Source: an uncultured Clostridia bacterium (GTDB lineage: Bacteria; Bacillota; Clostridia; Oscillospirales; Ruminococcaceae). From it: a stretch of DNA of 64,000 nt. The DNA lies in contig CANQCL010000001.1 of assembly GCA_947589215.1 (NCBI GenBank), forward strand, positions 1-64,000, in the 5' to 3' direction. Both the position numbers and the translations under genes were made by a program. The notes below the pieces were generated by a model. That model worked only from the letters and a program-made list of their open reading frames with translations. It searched no databases and was not told the DNA's origin. Below, one piece after another: positions 42,498 through 53,198 of the stretch. Each line of letters begins with the position of its first letter. Positions within the stretch are counted from its first letter, which is position 1.

Positions 42498-43946
42498 ATG
42501 AAGTTAACAAAAAGACTTCTGGCAGCATTGCTTGCTTTGACAGCGGCTGTTTCAGTAACAGGCTGTACAGGTTCTTCAGGCAAAGACGATTCTCACGAAG
42601 ATAAAGTCAAGGTTGCTTCAACTAAAGACATTGCGGCTATTCCTGAAGGTGCAGAATCCAAGCTTCAATATCTTGGAGATCATGACCTAAATCCATCGGA
42701 AACCGCAAAGGAAAAAAGCACAGAAATGACATTATTTAATGACAAAGGCGGTACAGTTGAATATATTTACGCTAGTTCGTTTAATATCAACACCAAGCTT
42801 TCTGAGCTTATTCTGGCAGACACTCCGCCTGATATGATCTCGTTCAGCCAAAGAATGGTTTACCCATGCAACATTGTAAAGGGTATGTTCCAACCTATTG
42901 ATGATATAGTTGACTTTGACTCTGCAATGTGGTCTGGTATGAAATCAATTGCCGATCAATATAAAATTGCCGGCAAGCATTACATAGCACCTGCTTCATT
43001 CGGCGACACAATGCCTCTTATGTTCTATGACAAGAAGGTAATTGAAAATGAAGGACTTACAGATCCTTATGAAGCTTATCTTGCAGGTGAATGGGATTGG
43101 AATACGTGTGCAGAGCTTATGGCTGACTATGTTGCAAATGCAACCGGCGATGAAGAAAGAACCGGTGTATATGGTTGGTTCCCTGAGCCGATTTTCGCAA
43201 CAACAGGCACTACTATCATCAAGTATGATGAAAAAACCGACACATTCGTAAACAATTCAAAGGACGCTAACCTTGAAAGAGCTGCTAACTATCTGTACGA
43301 CTTGGAAAAAGACGGTCTTATTAAGCACGCTAACTGGATTGGCGGTGCTAAAGCAGCATTTGAGCAGGATATCCTCTTCTACTCTATGGGAAGATGGGGA
43401 GCTGCAACCAATAATGCTCCGGGCGAATCTGACGACTGGATGTGCGTTCCTATTCCAAAGGATCCTAATTCTGACACTTATTACAGACAGCTTGATATCG
43501 TCGGCAACACTTATATGTGGATTGACGGTTCTACCAAAAAGGACGCTATGAGATGCTGGCTTGAATGTTGCAGAGTAGCTTATTCAAGCGATGAGTATGC
43601 AGAAACTACTAAGGAAAAATTCTTTGCAAATAATCCTTATTGGTCTGAGGAAATGTATCAAATGGCATTTGAAGAGGTATTCTCTGACAAATTTGTTCAG
43701 ATAGTTGATCCGGGTACAGGTATCTCAGCTGAGATTTCCGACGACGCTAATGCTAACACCGATACAAAAGAGGCTATTAACTCATTTATGTATTCAGGAA
43801 CTACGTTGTCTGATTATTCTTCAGGAGCACAATACACTTGGTCACAGATGCGTGAAAAGTACAGCGCTACTATCGACAGCGAGTTAAAGAAATTCAATGC
43901 TAGCTACAAAGAATTTATAAAAAATAATAAGGCAAAGAAATCTTAA
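42498..43946 (+). CDS. Extracellular solute-binding lipoprotein (ABC importer type)
   Basis: This 482-residue protein starts at ATG 42498 after ATAAGGAGG. The signal peptide ends with a lipobox, SVTGCTGSS, so it is lipid-anchored. The remainder fits family 1 (sugar-type) binding proteins: LSELILADTPPDMISFSQRM, then ARYSMGRWGA-like FYSMGRWGAATNNAPG and VPIPKDPNSDTYYR. The ligand, possibly an oligosaccharide, cannot be told. No permease or ATPase gene lies nearby, so it must work with a transporter elsewhere. It is a paralogue of the next gene. Confidence 0.85.
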   Translation: MKLTKRLLAALLALTAAVSVTGCTGSSGKDDSHEDKVKVASTKDIAAIPEGAESKLQYLGDHDLNPSETAKEKSTEMTLFNDKGGTVEYIYASSFNINTKLSELILADTPPDMISFSQRMVYPCNIVKGMFQPIDDIVDFDSAMWSGMKSIADQYKIAGKHYIAPASFGDTMPLMFYDKKVIENEGLTDPYEAYLAGEWDWNTCAELMADYVANATGDEERTGVYGWFPEPIFATTGTTIIKYDEKTDTFVNNSKDANLERAANYLYDLEKDGLIKHANWIGGAKAAFEQDILFYSMGRWGAATNNAPGESDDWMCVPIPKDPNSDTYYRQLDIVGNTYMWIDGSTKKDAMRCWLECCRVAYSSDEYAETTKEKFFANNPYWSEEMYQMAFEEVFSDKFVQIVDPGTGISAEISDDANANTDTKEAINSFMYSGTTLSDYSSGAQYTWSQMREKYSATIDSELKKFNASYKEFIKNNKAKKS

Positions 43947-43958
43947 TAGTATCTTTTA

Positions 43959-43986
43959 GCCGGAAGAAAAATCTTCCGGCTTTTTT
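43959..43986 (+). terminator. Terminator
   Basis: GCCGGAAGA pairs with TCTTCCGGC around AAAA, followed by TTTTTT. Confidence 0.9.
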
Positions 43987-44006
43987 GTTTATTTGTTATA
44001 AAATAA

Positions 44007-44035
44007 TTGACAAGACGGTGAAAATACAGTATAAT
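44007..44035 (+). promoter_or_regulatory. Perfect consensus promoter of second solute-binding protein gene
   Basis: TTGACA (44007-44012), 17 bp, TATAAT (44030-44035). The two paralogues are thus expressed from separate promoters. Confidence 0.85.
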
Positions 44036-44112
44036 ATATAAAAATTTTATATGAAATTTTTAATGCACAACCGAGAGTAAAATTAATTTAACAAGGAGGA
44101 TAACGGATAATT

Positions 44113-45534
44113 ATGAAAAATTTGAAACGAATTTTTGCCGCATTAATGGCTTTCGGAATATCCCTGACATTGATCGGATGTCAAAAAGGTTCCGATTCAT
44201 CATACGATGAGGCTATTGCGGTACCTACAGCAGACGAAATAGAGGCTATACCGGAAGGCGCAGAAAAAACTCTTGACTGGTGTTCTTATTACGATCTCAA
44301 TCCGTCGTCAAACAGCGAAGAGAAGTACACAAATGTTTCTTTGTTTGAGGACAAAGGCGGAAAAATCAATTACATAAGCTGCGGAGGTTCAGTTAACAAG
44401 TACAATAAGCTTTCTGAGCTTATATTGGCAAATACTCCGCCCGATATATTCCCATACGAGCAAAAAATGACCTTCCCTATCGGAGTTATTAAGGAAAGAT
44501 ATCAACCTGTAGACAGCGTTGTAAACTTTAATTCTCCTTTATGGGCTGATGTAAAGGATACTGCTGAGCAATTCACTTTGAACGGAAAGCACTATGTCGC
44601 TCCAATATCTTTTGGTACACTTTCAACACTTACATATGATCTTGATGTAATTGAAGAAGAAGGTCTCGATGACCCTTATGAATTATATCAAGAGGGCAAG
44701 TGGGACTGGAACGCATTTTACGATATTATGAAGCAATACAAAGAAAATGCTGAAGGCGACGAAGAAAGATACGGTATAAACGGTTGGTATCACCCATTCT
44801 TTTTCCAATCAACAGGTCAGACTATAATCAAGAAGGATCCTAAAACAGGAAAATACGTAAATAACATTAAAAACCCTGATCTTGAACGTGCCGCAGAGTT
44901 CTTATACAAGCTTACAAAAGAAGGACTGGATAATGCCTCATGGATAGGCGACGCAGCAGCCGCTTTTGAAAGAGACACGTTATTCTATGCTATGGGACCT
45001 TGGGCATCAACCGGAGGACCTCACACACCGAAACAGGGAGAAAGATGGGGCGTTGTGCCTATTCCTAGAGACCCTAATTCAGACGTACAGTATACATCCT
45101 TAGACATAGGAGCTTATATGTGGGTTAAAGGCTCGACAAAAAAGGAAGCAATAAAGTGCTGGTATGAATGCTCAAAGCTGGCTGCAACTGCAAATGAATA
45201 TAAGGAAATATCCAAAAAGAAATTCTTTGTTGACAACCCTAACTGGTCTGAGGAAGCATATCAAGTAACATACGAAGACGTTATTTCAGATAAGTTTACT
45301 AAAATTATCGACCCAGGTTATGGAATTTCTACAATTTTGTCTGACGACGACGCAGCTACAAATTTAACAAAGGAAGCAGTAATTGCATATTTATACTCCT
45401 CTGTAAGAAAATTTGATGATTCGGGAACTCAAATGACCTGGACACAGCTTCGTGAAAAATATTCGTCTACTATAGACAGCGAGCTAAAGAAATTCAATGC
45501 AAGCCTTCAAGAATTTGTGAAAAAAGATAAATAG
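44113..45534 (+). CDS. Extracellular solute-binding lipoprotein, paralogue
   Basis: This 473-residue protein starts at ATG 44113; AAGGAGG lies 13 bases upstream. The lipobox is TLIGCQKGS. It aligns along its whole length with the previous gene: LFEDKGGKINYISCGG, LSELILANTPPDIFPYEQKM, DTLFYAMGPWASTGGP and an ending LREKYSSTIDSELKKFNAS. The two probably bind related ligands. Again no transporter genes are adjacent. Each has a separate promoter and terminator, so this is not a simple operon. Confidence 0.85.
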   Translation: MKNLKRIFAALMAFGISLTLIGCQKGSDSSYDEAIAVPTADEIEAIPEGAEKTLDWCSYYDLNPSSNSEEKYTNVSLFEDKGGKINYISCGGSVNKYNKLSELILANTPPDIFPYEQKMTFPIGVIKERYQPVDSVVNFNSPLWADVKDTAEQFTLNGKHYVAPISFGTLSTLTYDLDVIEEEGLDDPYELYQEGKWDWNAFYDIMKQYKENAEGDEERYGINGWYHPFFFQSTGQTIIKKDPKTGKYVNNIKNPDLERAAEFLYKLTKEGLDNASWIGDAAAAFERDTLFYAMGPWASTGGPHTPKQGERWGVVPIPRDPNSDVQYTSLDIGAYMWVKGSTKKEAIKCWYECSKLAATANEYKEISKKKFFVDNPNWSEEAYQVTYEDVISDKFTKIIDPGYGISTILSDDDAATNLTKEAVIAYLYSSVRKFDDSGTQMTWTQLREKYSSTIDSELKKFNASLQEFVKKDK

Positions 45535-45544
45535 AGATAAACTA

Positions 45545-45570
45545 AAGCCCTGAGTAATTACTCAGGGCTT
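45545..45570. terminator. Bidirectional terminator between converging genes
   Basis: A perfect 26-bp palindrome whose arms are AAGCCCTGAGTAA and TTACTCAGGGCTT, with T-rich sequence on both sides. Confidence 0.9.
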
Positions 45571-45586
45571 AGTTATTTATTAATTA

Positions 45587-48316
45587 TTATTCATTCCTGC
45601 CACAGCACTTCTTATACTTCTTGCCGCTTCCGCACGGACACGGATCGTTGCGTCCCGGCTTTTTCTTAACGGTTCTTGCACCCGAAAGAGAGTTATCCGC
45701 CTTGACCGGATTAGCCTTTAAAACTTGCTCTCTCTTAGGCTCGTCATTAGTCTTGACCTTAACCGTATACATCATACGAACAGTCTCTTCACAAATGGAA
45801 GCTATCATCTCGTCAAACATATCAAATCCTTCGATACGATACTCAACAACAGGGTTCTTGTTTCCGTAAGCTCGCAAGCCGATACCTCGTTTCAGTTCTT
45901 CCATATCGTCGATATGATTCATCCACTTTGTATCTACAACCTTTAACAGAACAACCCTTTCAACCTCACGCAAAATCTTAGGAGTGAGTTCCTTTTCACG
46001 CTGTTCATATTTCTTTAATGCTCTATCGGTAAGCTCGTCGATTATCTCCTGCTTAGTAACTCTATCAAGCTCCACAGGATCGTATCTAAAATCTTCGTCT
46101 GTTGTGAACAAGCCCATCAGAAAGTCACGAAGTCCGTCTAAATTCCAGTTATCGTGAACGTCTTCTTCAACTATATACACATTTACAGTGTTGACAATAA
46201 AGTCCTTAATCATCTTGATGATATCAGCGTGAATATCGTCTCCCTCAAGAACCTGCGAACGCTGTTTGTATATTATCTCTCTCTGAGAGTTCATAACGTC
46301 GTCGTAGTTAAGTACGTTCTTTCTTATGCCGAAGTTTCTTCCCTCAACCTTTTTCTGAGATGACTCGATCACATTAGAAAGCATCTTGCTTTGAATAGGC
46401 ATATCCTCGTCGACTTTTAGGGTGTTCATCATATGAGTTATTCTCTCACCGCCGAACAGTCTCATCAAATCGTCCTCCAAAGACAGGAAGAATATCGAGC
46501 CTCCCTCGTCTCCCTGACGTCCGGCACGTCCTCTTAGCTGATTGTCGATACGTCTCGACTCGTGGCGCTCAGTACCGATAATCATAAGTCCGCCTGCTTT
46601 TTTAACAGCAATGGCTTTTTCTTTAACTTCTTTAGAATACTTATCATAAAACTCTCTGTATTCTTTTCTAGCCTTGATTATATCCTCGTCGTCGGTCTCG
46701 CCGTAGCCGACTGCCTCGTTGATAATATCGTTGTCATAGCCCAGCTTTTTAAGCTCTTTCTTTGCAAGAAACTCAGCGTTACCGCCAAGCATAATATCGG
46801 TACCACGTCCAGCCATATTAGTAGCTATCGTTACAGCTCCGTATTGACCTGCCTGTGCAACTATCTCCGCTTCCTTTTCATGCTGCTTAGCGTTCAATAC
46901 ATTATGCTTTATGCCCTTATTCTTGAGCATTCTTGATAGTATCTCAGACTTCTCAATAGAAATCGTACCTACCAAACAAGGCTGTCCCTTTTCGTGGCAC
47001 TCTATAATTTGATCTATAACAGCATTATATTTAGCCTGCTCAGTCTTATATACAACATCAGAATAATCAATTCTTATAACAGGCATATTTGTCGGGATCT
47101 CAACAACGTCTAGCTTGTATATTTCTCTAAACTCGCTTTCTTCGGTCAAAGCAGTACCCGTCATACCGGATAGCTTTTCATAAAGACGGAAGTAGTTCTG
47201 GAAAGTAATCGTTGCAATAGTCTTAGACTCGTGAGCGACCTTTACTCCCTCTTTAGCCTCAATAGCCTGATGAAGTCCGTCGTTAAAACGACGTCCTATC
47301 ATCAAACGACCTGTAAACTCGTCAACGATAATAACCTCGCCGTCACGGACAACATAGTCGATATCCTTTTTCATAACGCCGTTTGCCTTAATAGCCTGAT
47401 TGATGTGATGCAAAAGCGTCATATTTTCAGCGTCCATAAGGTTTATAACATTGAAAGCCTTTTCCGCCTTTTTAACGCCCTTTTTAGTAATAGTAGCCGT
47501 CTTAGCCTTTTCGTCTACGATATAATCTCCCTCGACAAGGTCGTTATCAGCCTTATCATCAAGCTCTGTAACAACTGTCGGTGTAAGCGTTTTAGCAAAT
47601 CTATCGGCTAAGGTATAAAGCTCGGTCGACTTATCTCCTCTTCCCGAAATAATAAGAGGAGTTCTAGCCTCGTCTATTAAAATCGAGTCGACCTCGTCGA
47701 CAATAGCGAAGGCATGTCCTCTTTGAACCTTATCCTTTTTGTAGATAACCATATTATCACGAAGGTAGTCAAAGCCAAGCTCGTTATTTGTGGCATATGT
47801 AATGTCACAATTATACGCTTCACGTCTTTCGTCGTTGTTAAGACCGTTTAAGATAACGCCTATCGAAAGCCCTAAGAACTTATAAACTCTTCCCATTTCC
47901 TCCGATTGGAATTTTGCAAGATAGTCGTTTACGGTTACAACGTGAACACCCTTTCCATTCAGAGCGTTCAAATACGAAGCCAAGCAGGCAACAAGCGTTT
48001 TACCTTCACCTGTTTTCATCTCGGCTATTCTTCCCTGATGCAGAACTATAGCTCCGAGAACCTGAACCGGAAACGGCTTTTTGCCCAGCACTCTGTCAGC
48101 CGCCTCACGGGCAGTCGCCAAAGCCTCAGGCATAATATCATCAAGTGTTTGCCCGTCAACAAGTCTTTTCTTAAATTCTTCTGTTTTAGCTTTTAAATCT
48201 GCGTCAGAAAGCTTTTGATACTCCTCGTCCAAATCCAAAACTTTCTGCATTATAGGCTTGATACGGGCAAGCTCCTTTTTACTGTAGTTTCCAAAAATTT
48301 TATCTAATATACTCAT
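45587..48316 (-). CDS. secA: SecA, preprotein translocase ATPase
   Basis: This is a 909-residue protein. The start [16 protein letters not shown] at 48316 is the usual SecA start; the longer frame to 48376 is not supported. Motifs include [11 protein letters not shown] (Walker A), [20 protein letters not shown] (Walker B), [10 protein letters not shown] and the C-terminal zinc-binding [18 protein letters not shown]. It powers export of signal-peptide proteins through SecYEG. AGAAAGG lies 11 bases ahead of the start. It stands alone as a gene. Confidence 0.97.
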   Translation of the reverse strand: MSILDKIFGNYSKKELARIKPIMQKVLDLDEEYQKLSDADLKAKTEEFKKRLVDGQTLDDIMPEALATAREAADRVLGKKPFPVQVLGAIVLHQGRIAEMKTGEGKTLVACLASYLNALNGKGVHVVTVNDYLAKFQSEEMGRVYKFLGLSIGVILNGLNNDERREAYNCDITYATNNELGFDYLRDNMVIYKKDKVQRGHAFAIVDEVDSILIDEARTPLIISGRGDKSTELYTLADRFAKTLTPTVVTELDDKADNDLVEGDYIVDEKAKTATITKKGVKKAEKAFNVINLMDAENMTLLHHINQAIKANGVMKKDIDYVVRDGEVIIVDEFTGRLMIGRRFNDGLHQAIEAKEGVKVAHESKTIATITFQNYFRLYEKLSGMTGTALTEESEFREIYKLDVVEIPTNMPVIRIDYSDVVYKTEQAKYNAVIDQIIECHEKGQPCLVGTISIEKSEILSRMLKNKGIKHNVLNAKQHEKEAEIVAQAGQYGAVTIATNMAGRGTDIMLGGNAEFLAKKELKKLGYDNDIINEAVGYGETDDEDIIKARKEYREFYDKYSKEVKEKAIAVKKAGGLMIIGTERHESRRIDNQLRGRAGRQGDEGGSIFFLSLEDDLMRLFGGERITHMMNTLKVDEDMPIQSKMLSNVIESSQKKVEGRNFGIRKNVLNYDDVMNSQREIIYKQRSQVLEGDDIHADIIKMIKDFIVNTVNVYIVEEDVHDNWNLDGLRDFLMGLFTTDEDFRYDPVELDRVTKQEIIDELTDRALKKYEQREKELTPKILREVERVVLLKVVDTKWMNHIDDMEELKRGIGLRAYGNKNPVVEYRIEGFDMFDEMIASICEETVRMMYTVKVKTNDEPKREQVLKANPVKADNSLSGARTVKKKPGRNDPCPCGSGKKYKKCCGRNE

Positions 48317-48616
48317 ATTAATCATTGCCTTTCTACGGAATTTGAGCCGATTCCGGCTTCTTCGGAATTGCCGCAATTATTTTTCGGCAAAAGCTCAAAA
48401 ACGTGCGTGAAAAGAATTTTCACGCTAGATTCCACCTTTTTGAAATTAACATTAAAATTTGTAATCGAAAGATATTATACAATATATCCTTGATAAAGTC
48501 AAGATTTATAATTACAAAACATATGTCTTAATTATGCGTTTTGTTTTCATTGACAACAAAAGATTAATATTATATAATAATATTAACATAAAATTATGGA
48601 AACGGAGGAAAAAATA

Positions 48617-48850
48617 ATGAGTTTTGACAAGGACAAAATCAACGAGTTTGCCGAAAAAACAGGTAAAGCAATCACAAACGGGATAAAAACCGGTGCAAAA
48701 TACACAAAAGAAAAGGCACCTTTGGTTGGAAAAGCCTGCGTGAAATTCGGACACGAACTCAAAGATATTTTTACATCAAAAAACAAAGCAGAAGTTGTTG
48801 ACATAGTTGATTCTGAAACAAAAGAAACACAAGATAGCAACGAAGAATAA
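48617..48850 (+). CDS. Small hypothetical protein
   Basis: This 77-residue protein starts at ATG 48617, seven bases after GGAGG. It is charged and mostly helical (INEFAEKTGKAITNGIKTGA, then KAPLVGKACVKFGHELKDIF) with an acidic end. It has no signal or membrane segment. It may belong to a small Clostridial family, but I do not recognise it. It stands alone, divergent from secA and convergent with nth. Confidence 0.6.
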   Translation: MSFDKDKINEFAEKTGKAITNGIKTGAKYTKEKAPLVGKACVKFGHELKDIFTSKNKAEVVDIVDSETKETQDSNEE

Positions 48851-48860
48851 CAAATAAATT

Positions 48861-48889
48861 ACCCGCTTGAAGAATTACTTCAAACGGGT
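48861..48889. terminator. Terminator between the small ORF and nth
   Basis: ACCCGCTTGAAG and CTTCAAACGGGT pair with one mismatch, followed by TTTTG. Confidence 0.75.
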
Positions 48890-48893
48890 TTTG

Positions 48894-49535
48894 TTATTTA
48901 TGGCTGTTTTTCCCGTAATAATTGCACAAATGTGAAAGTGCACATTCTCCGCACTTCTCCCCTCTTGCCTTACAGGTATCCCTGCCGAATAACACAAGCC
49001 TGTGGCAAAAATCTGAGCCTTTTTCGGGAGGGATTATCTTTTTTAAATCCTCCTCGACCTTTACAGGTTCTTTGTTATTAGTAAGTCCCAACCGTCCGCA
49101 GATTCTTATGCAGTGCGTATCTGTTACTATCGCCGGTTTATGGAAAACATCACCCATAATAAGATTTGCTGTCTTTCTGCCTATGCCCGAAAGAGTGGTA
49201 AGCTCCTCTATCGTCTGCGGAATCTCTCCGCTGAAATCATCTCTTATCTGCCTGCACATCTCAACTATTGATTTAGCCTTTGTTTTAAAAAGTCCGCAGG
49301 GCTTTATTATACGCTCTATATCGCTTAACTCAGCTTCTGCAAAATCATCTATACTTCTGTATTTATCAAAAAGCTCTTTAGTAACAATGTTTACCCTTGC
49401 GTCAGTGCACTGCGCCGACAACCTTCCTGCTATCATAAGCTCGTGAGGCTTTTTATATACAAGCGAGCAGAGCGCATTCGGATAAATCTTTTCAAGCTCA
49501 TCACATACAAGCAATGCTTTTTCCTTCTTAGTCAT
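48894..49535 (-). CDS. nth: Endonuclease III
   Basis: This 213-residue DNA glycosylase/AP lyase removes oxidised pyrimidines in base excision repair. The helix-hairpin-helix is LSGIGRKTANLIMGD (about 112-126), where Lys in GRKTA is the catalytic lysine. VTDTHCIRICGRLGL holds the catalytic Asp (about 138). The C-terminal CxxxxxxCxxCxxxxxC iron-sulphur motif is intact (CKARGEKCGECALSHLC). The start MTKKEKALLVCDELEKIYP follows AGGAGATGAGCC. Confidence 0.95.
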   Translation of the reverse strand: MTKKEKALLVCDELEKIYPNALCSLVYKKPHELMIAGRLSAQCTDARVNIVTKELFDKYRSIDDFAEAELSDIERIIKPCGLFKTKAKSIVEMCRQIRDDFSGEIPQTIEELTTLSGIGRKTANLIMGDVFHKPAIVTDTHCIRICGRLGLTNNKEPVKVEEDLKKIIPPEKGSDFCHRLVLFGRDTCKARGEKCGECALSHLCNYYGKNSHK

Positions 49536-49732
49536 TGGCTCATCTCCTAGAATATATATTTCATTTTACTACAAAACATACGATTTTTCAATATATTTTT
49601 CATAGCACATTAATAATCAAGAAATGTTTTTTGATAAATGCATCATATTTCTCAGATTATATTTACTTTTTCTTATTAATATGGTACAATAAGCTATAAA
49701 TGTATTTATTTATAATGAAATGAGGTTTAGTG

Positions 49733-52700
49733 ATGTATAAGAAAACCGACAACACCATAAAACTAAAGCAAAATGTTTACAACGACGGTGAAGTATCAGC
49801 ACTGAAAAATTCTTCTGTGTTTAACAGGTTTTATAATACCAAAGGGATCCAGTTTGTTCTCAGACACTTGTTTGTAGTACTTTCATTCTTGGTACCTTTT
49901 TTAATTATGCTTATTGTATTTATTAAAGCAGGGATTCATCCTGCCGGTGATAAACAAATCCTCGTTATCGACTTCTGGCATCAGTATTTTCCTTTTATTT
50001 CCGAACTACAGGACAAGCTTCAAAATGGAGGTTCACTGTTATATACGCTTCGTTCGGGCTTGGGACAAAACTTCCTCGGTATAATGTCATATTACACAGC
50101 AAGTCCGCTGAATTTTCTTGCATTACTCGTACCTGAAGCTTATCTGCGTGATTTTCTGGCTTTGTTAGTATGTATTAAAATAGGCTGCGCAGGACTGTTT
50201 ATGGGAATGTTCCTAAAACACGTGTTCAAAAGAAACGATTTTTCTATCGTTCTCTTTTCTATACCCTACGCTTTATGCGCGTTTATGATGGGATATTACT
50301 GGAACATAATGTGGCTTGATACAGTAGCTTTAATGCCTCTTGTTGCACTCGGAGTTCACTATCTCATTAAAGACGGAAAATTTAAGCTTTATACTATCTC
50401 TCTTGCAGTCGCATTTTTCTCAAATTTCTATATTGGATTTTTCCTTTGCGTATTTATAGCACTCTATTTTGTTGCAGAGGTTATCTGCTCAAAAATAGGC
50501 ATTAGAACTATATTAAAAAGACTTTGGCAGATCCTGCTCTTTTCTTTAACAGGCATTGCGCTTACTGCTATACTTATACTGCCTGCGTATCTTGCTTTAA
50601 AAACTACTTATTCAAGCGGTAACTCAGACTTCCCTGCTCAACTGAGTTTCTACAATGATTTTAAAGACGTTCTTGCAAATCTTTTAGCTTTTCAAGCGCC
50701 TACACATATTGAGGGACTGCCGAATCTGTACTGTTCATTGCTGGCTGTAATAATGATAGGAGTTCATTTATTATCTAGAAAAATTTCAATCCGTGAAAAA
50801 ATTGTTGTACTTGTTTTTCTCACATTTTTAATACTAAGCTGCAATATAAATATTCTTGATTTCATCTGGCACGGCTTCCACTTTACCAATCAGATACCTT
50901 TCAGATTTACTTTTATATTTGCATTTGTTCTTGTTATTACGGCGTACCGTGCTTTTACTCAGCTTGAAAACATCTCATGGGTTCACATTGTCGGAGTTGC
51001 TGCCGTAGCTGCCGGAATTATCATTATAGGGATTTTTGCAAAGGACGTTTCCAAAATTGTAATCAGAAACAATGTGTCTTTAGCTCTTGCCTATATGGCT
51101 CTTATTACGATTTTACTGATAAAATATAAATATATAAATACAAAAACCATAGCCTTTTTAATGCTTATTCCTATGGTAATCGAAATGTACTCCTCTGCAA
51201 GCATCGGTGTTAAGAACGTTGGCTCTTCGGCTTACAGCACATACTATGCAAGCAACAACGAGGTACAAAAGCTGCTTGAAAAATCCGCTCCGGCAGATGA
51301 TGACTTTTACCGTACAGAAATGTCAAAGTGGTACACCATAAACGATCCTTGTCTTTATAAATACTACGGTGTTTCGCAGTTCAGTTCAATGTCCGACGTA
51401 ACAATGTCAAACTATATGGAGAACTTAGGTATTATATCGCAACCCAGAGGAAACAGATATTATTACGGCGCTACAAGTCCGTTTACTAATGCGCTTTTAA
51501 ATCTCAAATATATCATTTCAAAAACAGGCGAAAACTCAGATACTTATTTGAAAGAAGTTACTTCGTCTGGAAATTCAAAGTTATATGAAAACACAGCTTA
51601 CCTGCCATTTGGCTTTGTTGCAGACAAGAGCATAAAGGATTTTGAACTGAGCAATCCTAACAATCCGTTCTATTATCTGAACGCTTTATACAAAAGCATA
51701 ACGGGTATTGACAAGGATTTATATTCTTATATTTTGATGACAAAGGGCGAGGGTGAAAACGCTACTATAACAAATGAAGATGACGCAACAGGTGTATACA
51801 ACTATGTACCGGGCGAGAAAAAACAGTTATTCAGCGGTGAAAAGGCATTAAACAACTCTGACAAAAAGGTTGGCGGAGTAAAGGCAAATTCATATTATCA
51901 GCTTACCATTGAAGAACTGAAAAAAGCCGTTGGTTTAAATGCTGACGCTGAATTAACCGATGAGCTTGATAACAAGGAATTGCATATTACCTTCAAATAT
52001 CAGAATGATGCCGACATTTGGGAAGACGGTTCAGATTTCTACTTCTATGCGCCTTCGGATACTGACGATATAAACGCCGTAGATGAAACTTTTGAAGCCG
52101 GTCAGCCGTTTGAATTTACAGTTGATATTACAGACGCCATCAAAGAAAGCGGTCTTGCCATTGAGGGATTCGGAACTGTGCTAACTGAAGTTTCGCTTGT
52201 TGATACAAATCAAACCTCTGATGAGAAAGGTACATTAAAATTCAACTACACCGCTGTATCAGATTCTATGCTTTACTGCTTCTTTGACAGCCCTGATATA
52301 GAAAACATTCAAACTAAAATCAGCTCAGACGATAAAACCTACAGCTATACCGTTGAGGACGACCTTGAATATATTTTCCCTGTAGGATACGCTAAAGCAG
52401 GAGAAACTGCAACGATTTCAGGAACGACAAAAGAGGCGCTAACTGCCGGCGGTCAGCTTAACTGCTTGGTATATCAAATCAACGACGATGTTCTTCAGGA
52501 AGGTCTTAACAAGCTGAAATCAAACGGAACTTATGATATTACAGAGCATACCGACACCTACTTTAAGGGTGAAGTAGACGCTACGACAAACGGATATATG
52601 TACACGGCAATTCCTGCGGAGGGCTGGACAGCCTATGTTGACGGTAAAAAGGCTGACACAACTAAGCTTTGCGGAGCAGTTTTGGGTATTGAACTTGAAA

Positions 52701-53146
52701 AAGGAAAGCATACTGTTGAACTAAAATACACACCTCCGGGATTTATCGCAGGTATTATAATTTCAATAGCAGGACTTGCAGTTTTGATATTTATGAGTAT
52801 ATTCGTTAAAAAGCGCAAGCCAAAATGCTTTGAGCCGTCAAGTGTATATGAGGACGAACGCAGAAGAATAAAAGAAGAGAAAAAAGCGCAAAAGGCGGCT
52901 TTAAAAGAGCAAACAAAAGCAGAGAGCATTGAATCAATATATTCTGATGAACAAGCAGATGAAAACGACTCGGAGGTTCAAAAAACAGAATCTTTAGATA
53001 ATACAGAGTCAGAATTTGATGATAATCCTCAACTAGAAAATCCTGAGGAAAATTTGTCAGACGATATTTCGCTCTATGACACAGATGGTAATGAAATAGC
53101 GCTTGAGTCTCCAGAACTTGAAAACGACCCGGACGAAAATAAATAA
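49733..53146 (+). CDS. YfhO-family membrane protein
   Basis: This protein has about 1,137 residues. I take ATG 49733, as GAGG lies seven bases upstream; a GTG at 49730 directly precedes it. About 13 membrane helices fill residues 35-490, then comes a large extracytoplasmic domain (about 490-990), a last membrane helix (about 1000-1020) and an acidic cytoplasmic tail (about 1060-1137). FWHQYFPFISELQDKLQNGG and TLRSGLGQNFLGIMSYYTAS are typical of YfhO. In Bacillus the family transfers sugars from lipid carriers to surface polymers such as lipoteichoic acid. The long acidic tail is unusual. It is transcribed alone. Confidence 0.85.
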   Translation: MYKKTDNTIKLKQNVYNDGEVSALKNSSVFNRFYNTKGIQFVLRHLFVVLSFLVPFLIMLIVFIKAGIHPAGDKQILVIDFWHQYFPFISELQDKLQNGGSLLYTLRSGLGQNFLGIMSYYTASPLNFLALLVPEAYLRDFLALLVCIKIGCAGLFMGMFLKHVFKRNDFSIVLFSIPYALCAFMMGYYWNIMWLDTVALMPLVALGVHYLIKDGKFKLYTISLAVAFFSNFYIGFFLCVFIALYFVAEVICSKIGIRTILKRLWQILLFSLTGIALTAILILPAYLALKTTYSSGNSDFPAQLSFYNDFKDVLANLLAFQAPTHIEGLPNLYCSLLAVIMIGVHLLSRKISIREKIVVLVFLTFLILSCNINILDFIWHGFHFTNQIPFRFTFIFAFVLVITAYRAFTQLENISWVHIVGVAAVAAGIIIIGIFAKDVSKIVIRNNVSLALAYMALITILLIKYKYINTKTIAFLMLIPMVIEMYSSASIGVKNVGSSAYSTYYASNNEVQKLLEKSAPADDDFYRTEMSKWYTINDPCLYKYYGVSQFSSMSDVTMSNYMENLGIISQPRGNRYYYGATSPFTNALLNLKYIISKTGENSDTYLKEVTSSGNSKLYENTAYLPFGFVADKSIKDFELSNPNNPFYYLNALYKSITGIDKDLYSYILMTKGEGENATITNEDDATGVYNYVPGEKKQLFSGEKALNNSDKKVGGVKANSYYQLTIEELKKAVGLNADAELTDELDNKELHITFKYQNDADIWEDGSDFYFYAPSDTDDINAVDETFEAGQPFEFTVDITDAIKESGLAIEGFGTVLTEVSLVDTNQTSDEKGTLKFNYTAVSDSMLYCFFDSPDIENIQTKISSDDKTYSYTVEDDLEYIFPVGYAKAGETATISGTTKEALTAGGQLNCLVYQINDDVLQEGLNKLKSNGTYDITEHTDTYFKGEVDATTNGYMYTAIPAEGWTAYVDGKKADTTKLCGAVLGIELEKGKHTVELKYTPPGFIAGIIISIAGLAVLIFMSIFVKKRKPKCFEPSSVYEDERRRIKEEKKAQKAALKEQTKAESIESIYSDEQADENDSEVQKTESLDNTESEFDDNPQLENPEENLSDDISLYDTDGNEIALESPELENDPDENK

Positions 53147-53156
53147 TTATAAAACA

Positions 53157-53193
53157 AAAAGCAGGCACAGAAAAATTACTGTGTCTGCTTTTA
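53157..53193. terminator. Bidirectional terminator between yfhO and eno
   Basis: AAAAGCAGGCACAG pairs with CTGTGTCTGCTTTT with G-U pairing, with T runs on both strands. Confidence 0.85.
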
Positions 53194-53198
53194 TTTTC

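Noticed and set aside
46562-46936. 124-residue ORF antisense to secA, with several similar ones to 48196
   Set aside because: They are shadows of the secA reading frame. No ribosome sites or domains.
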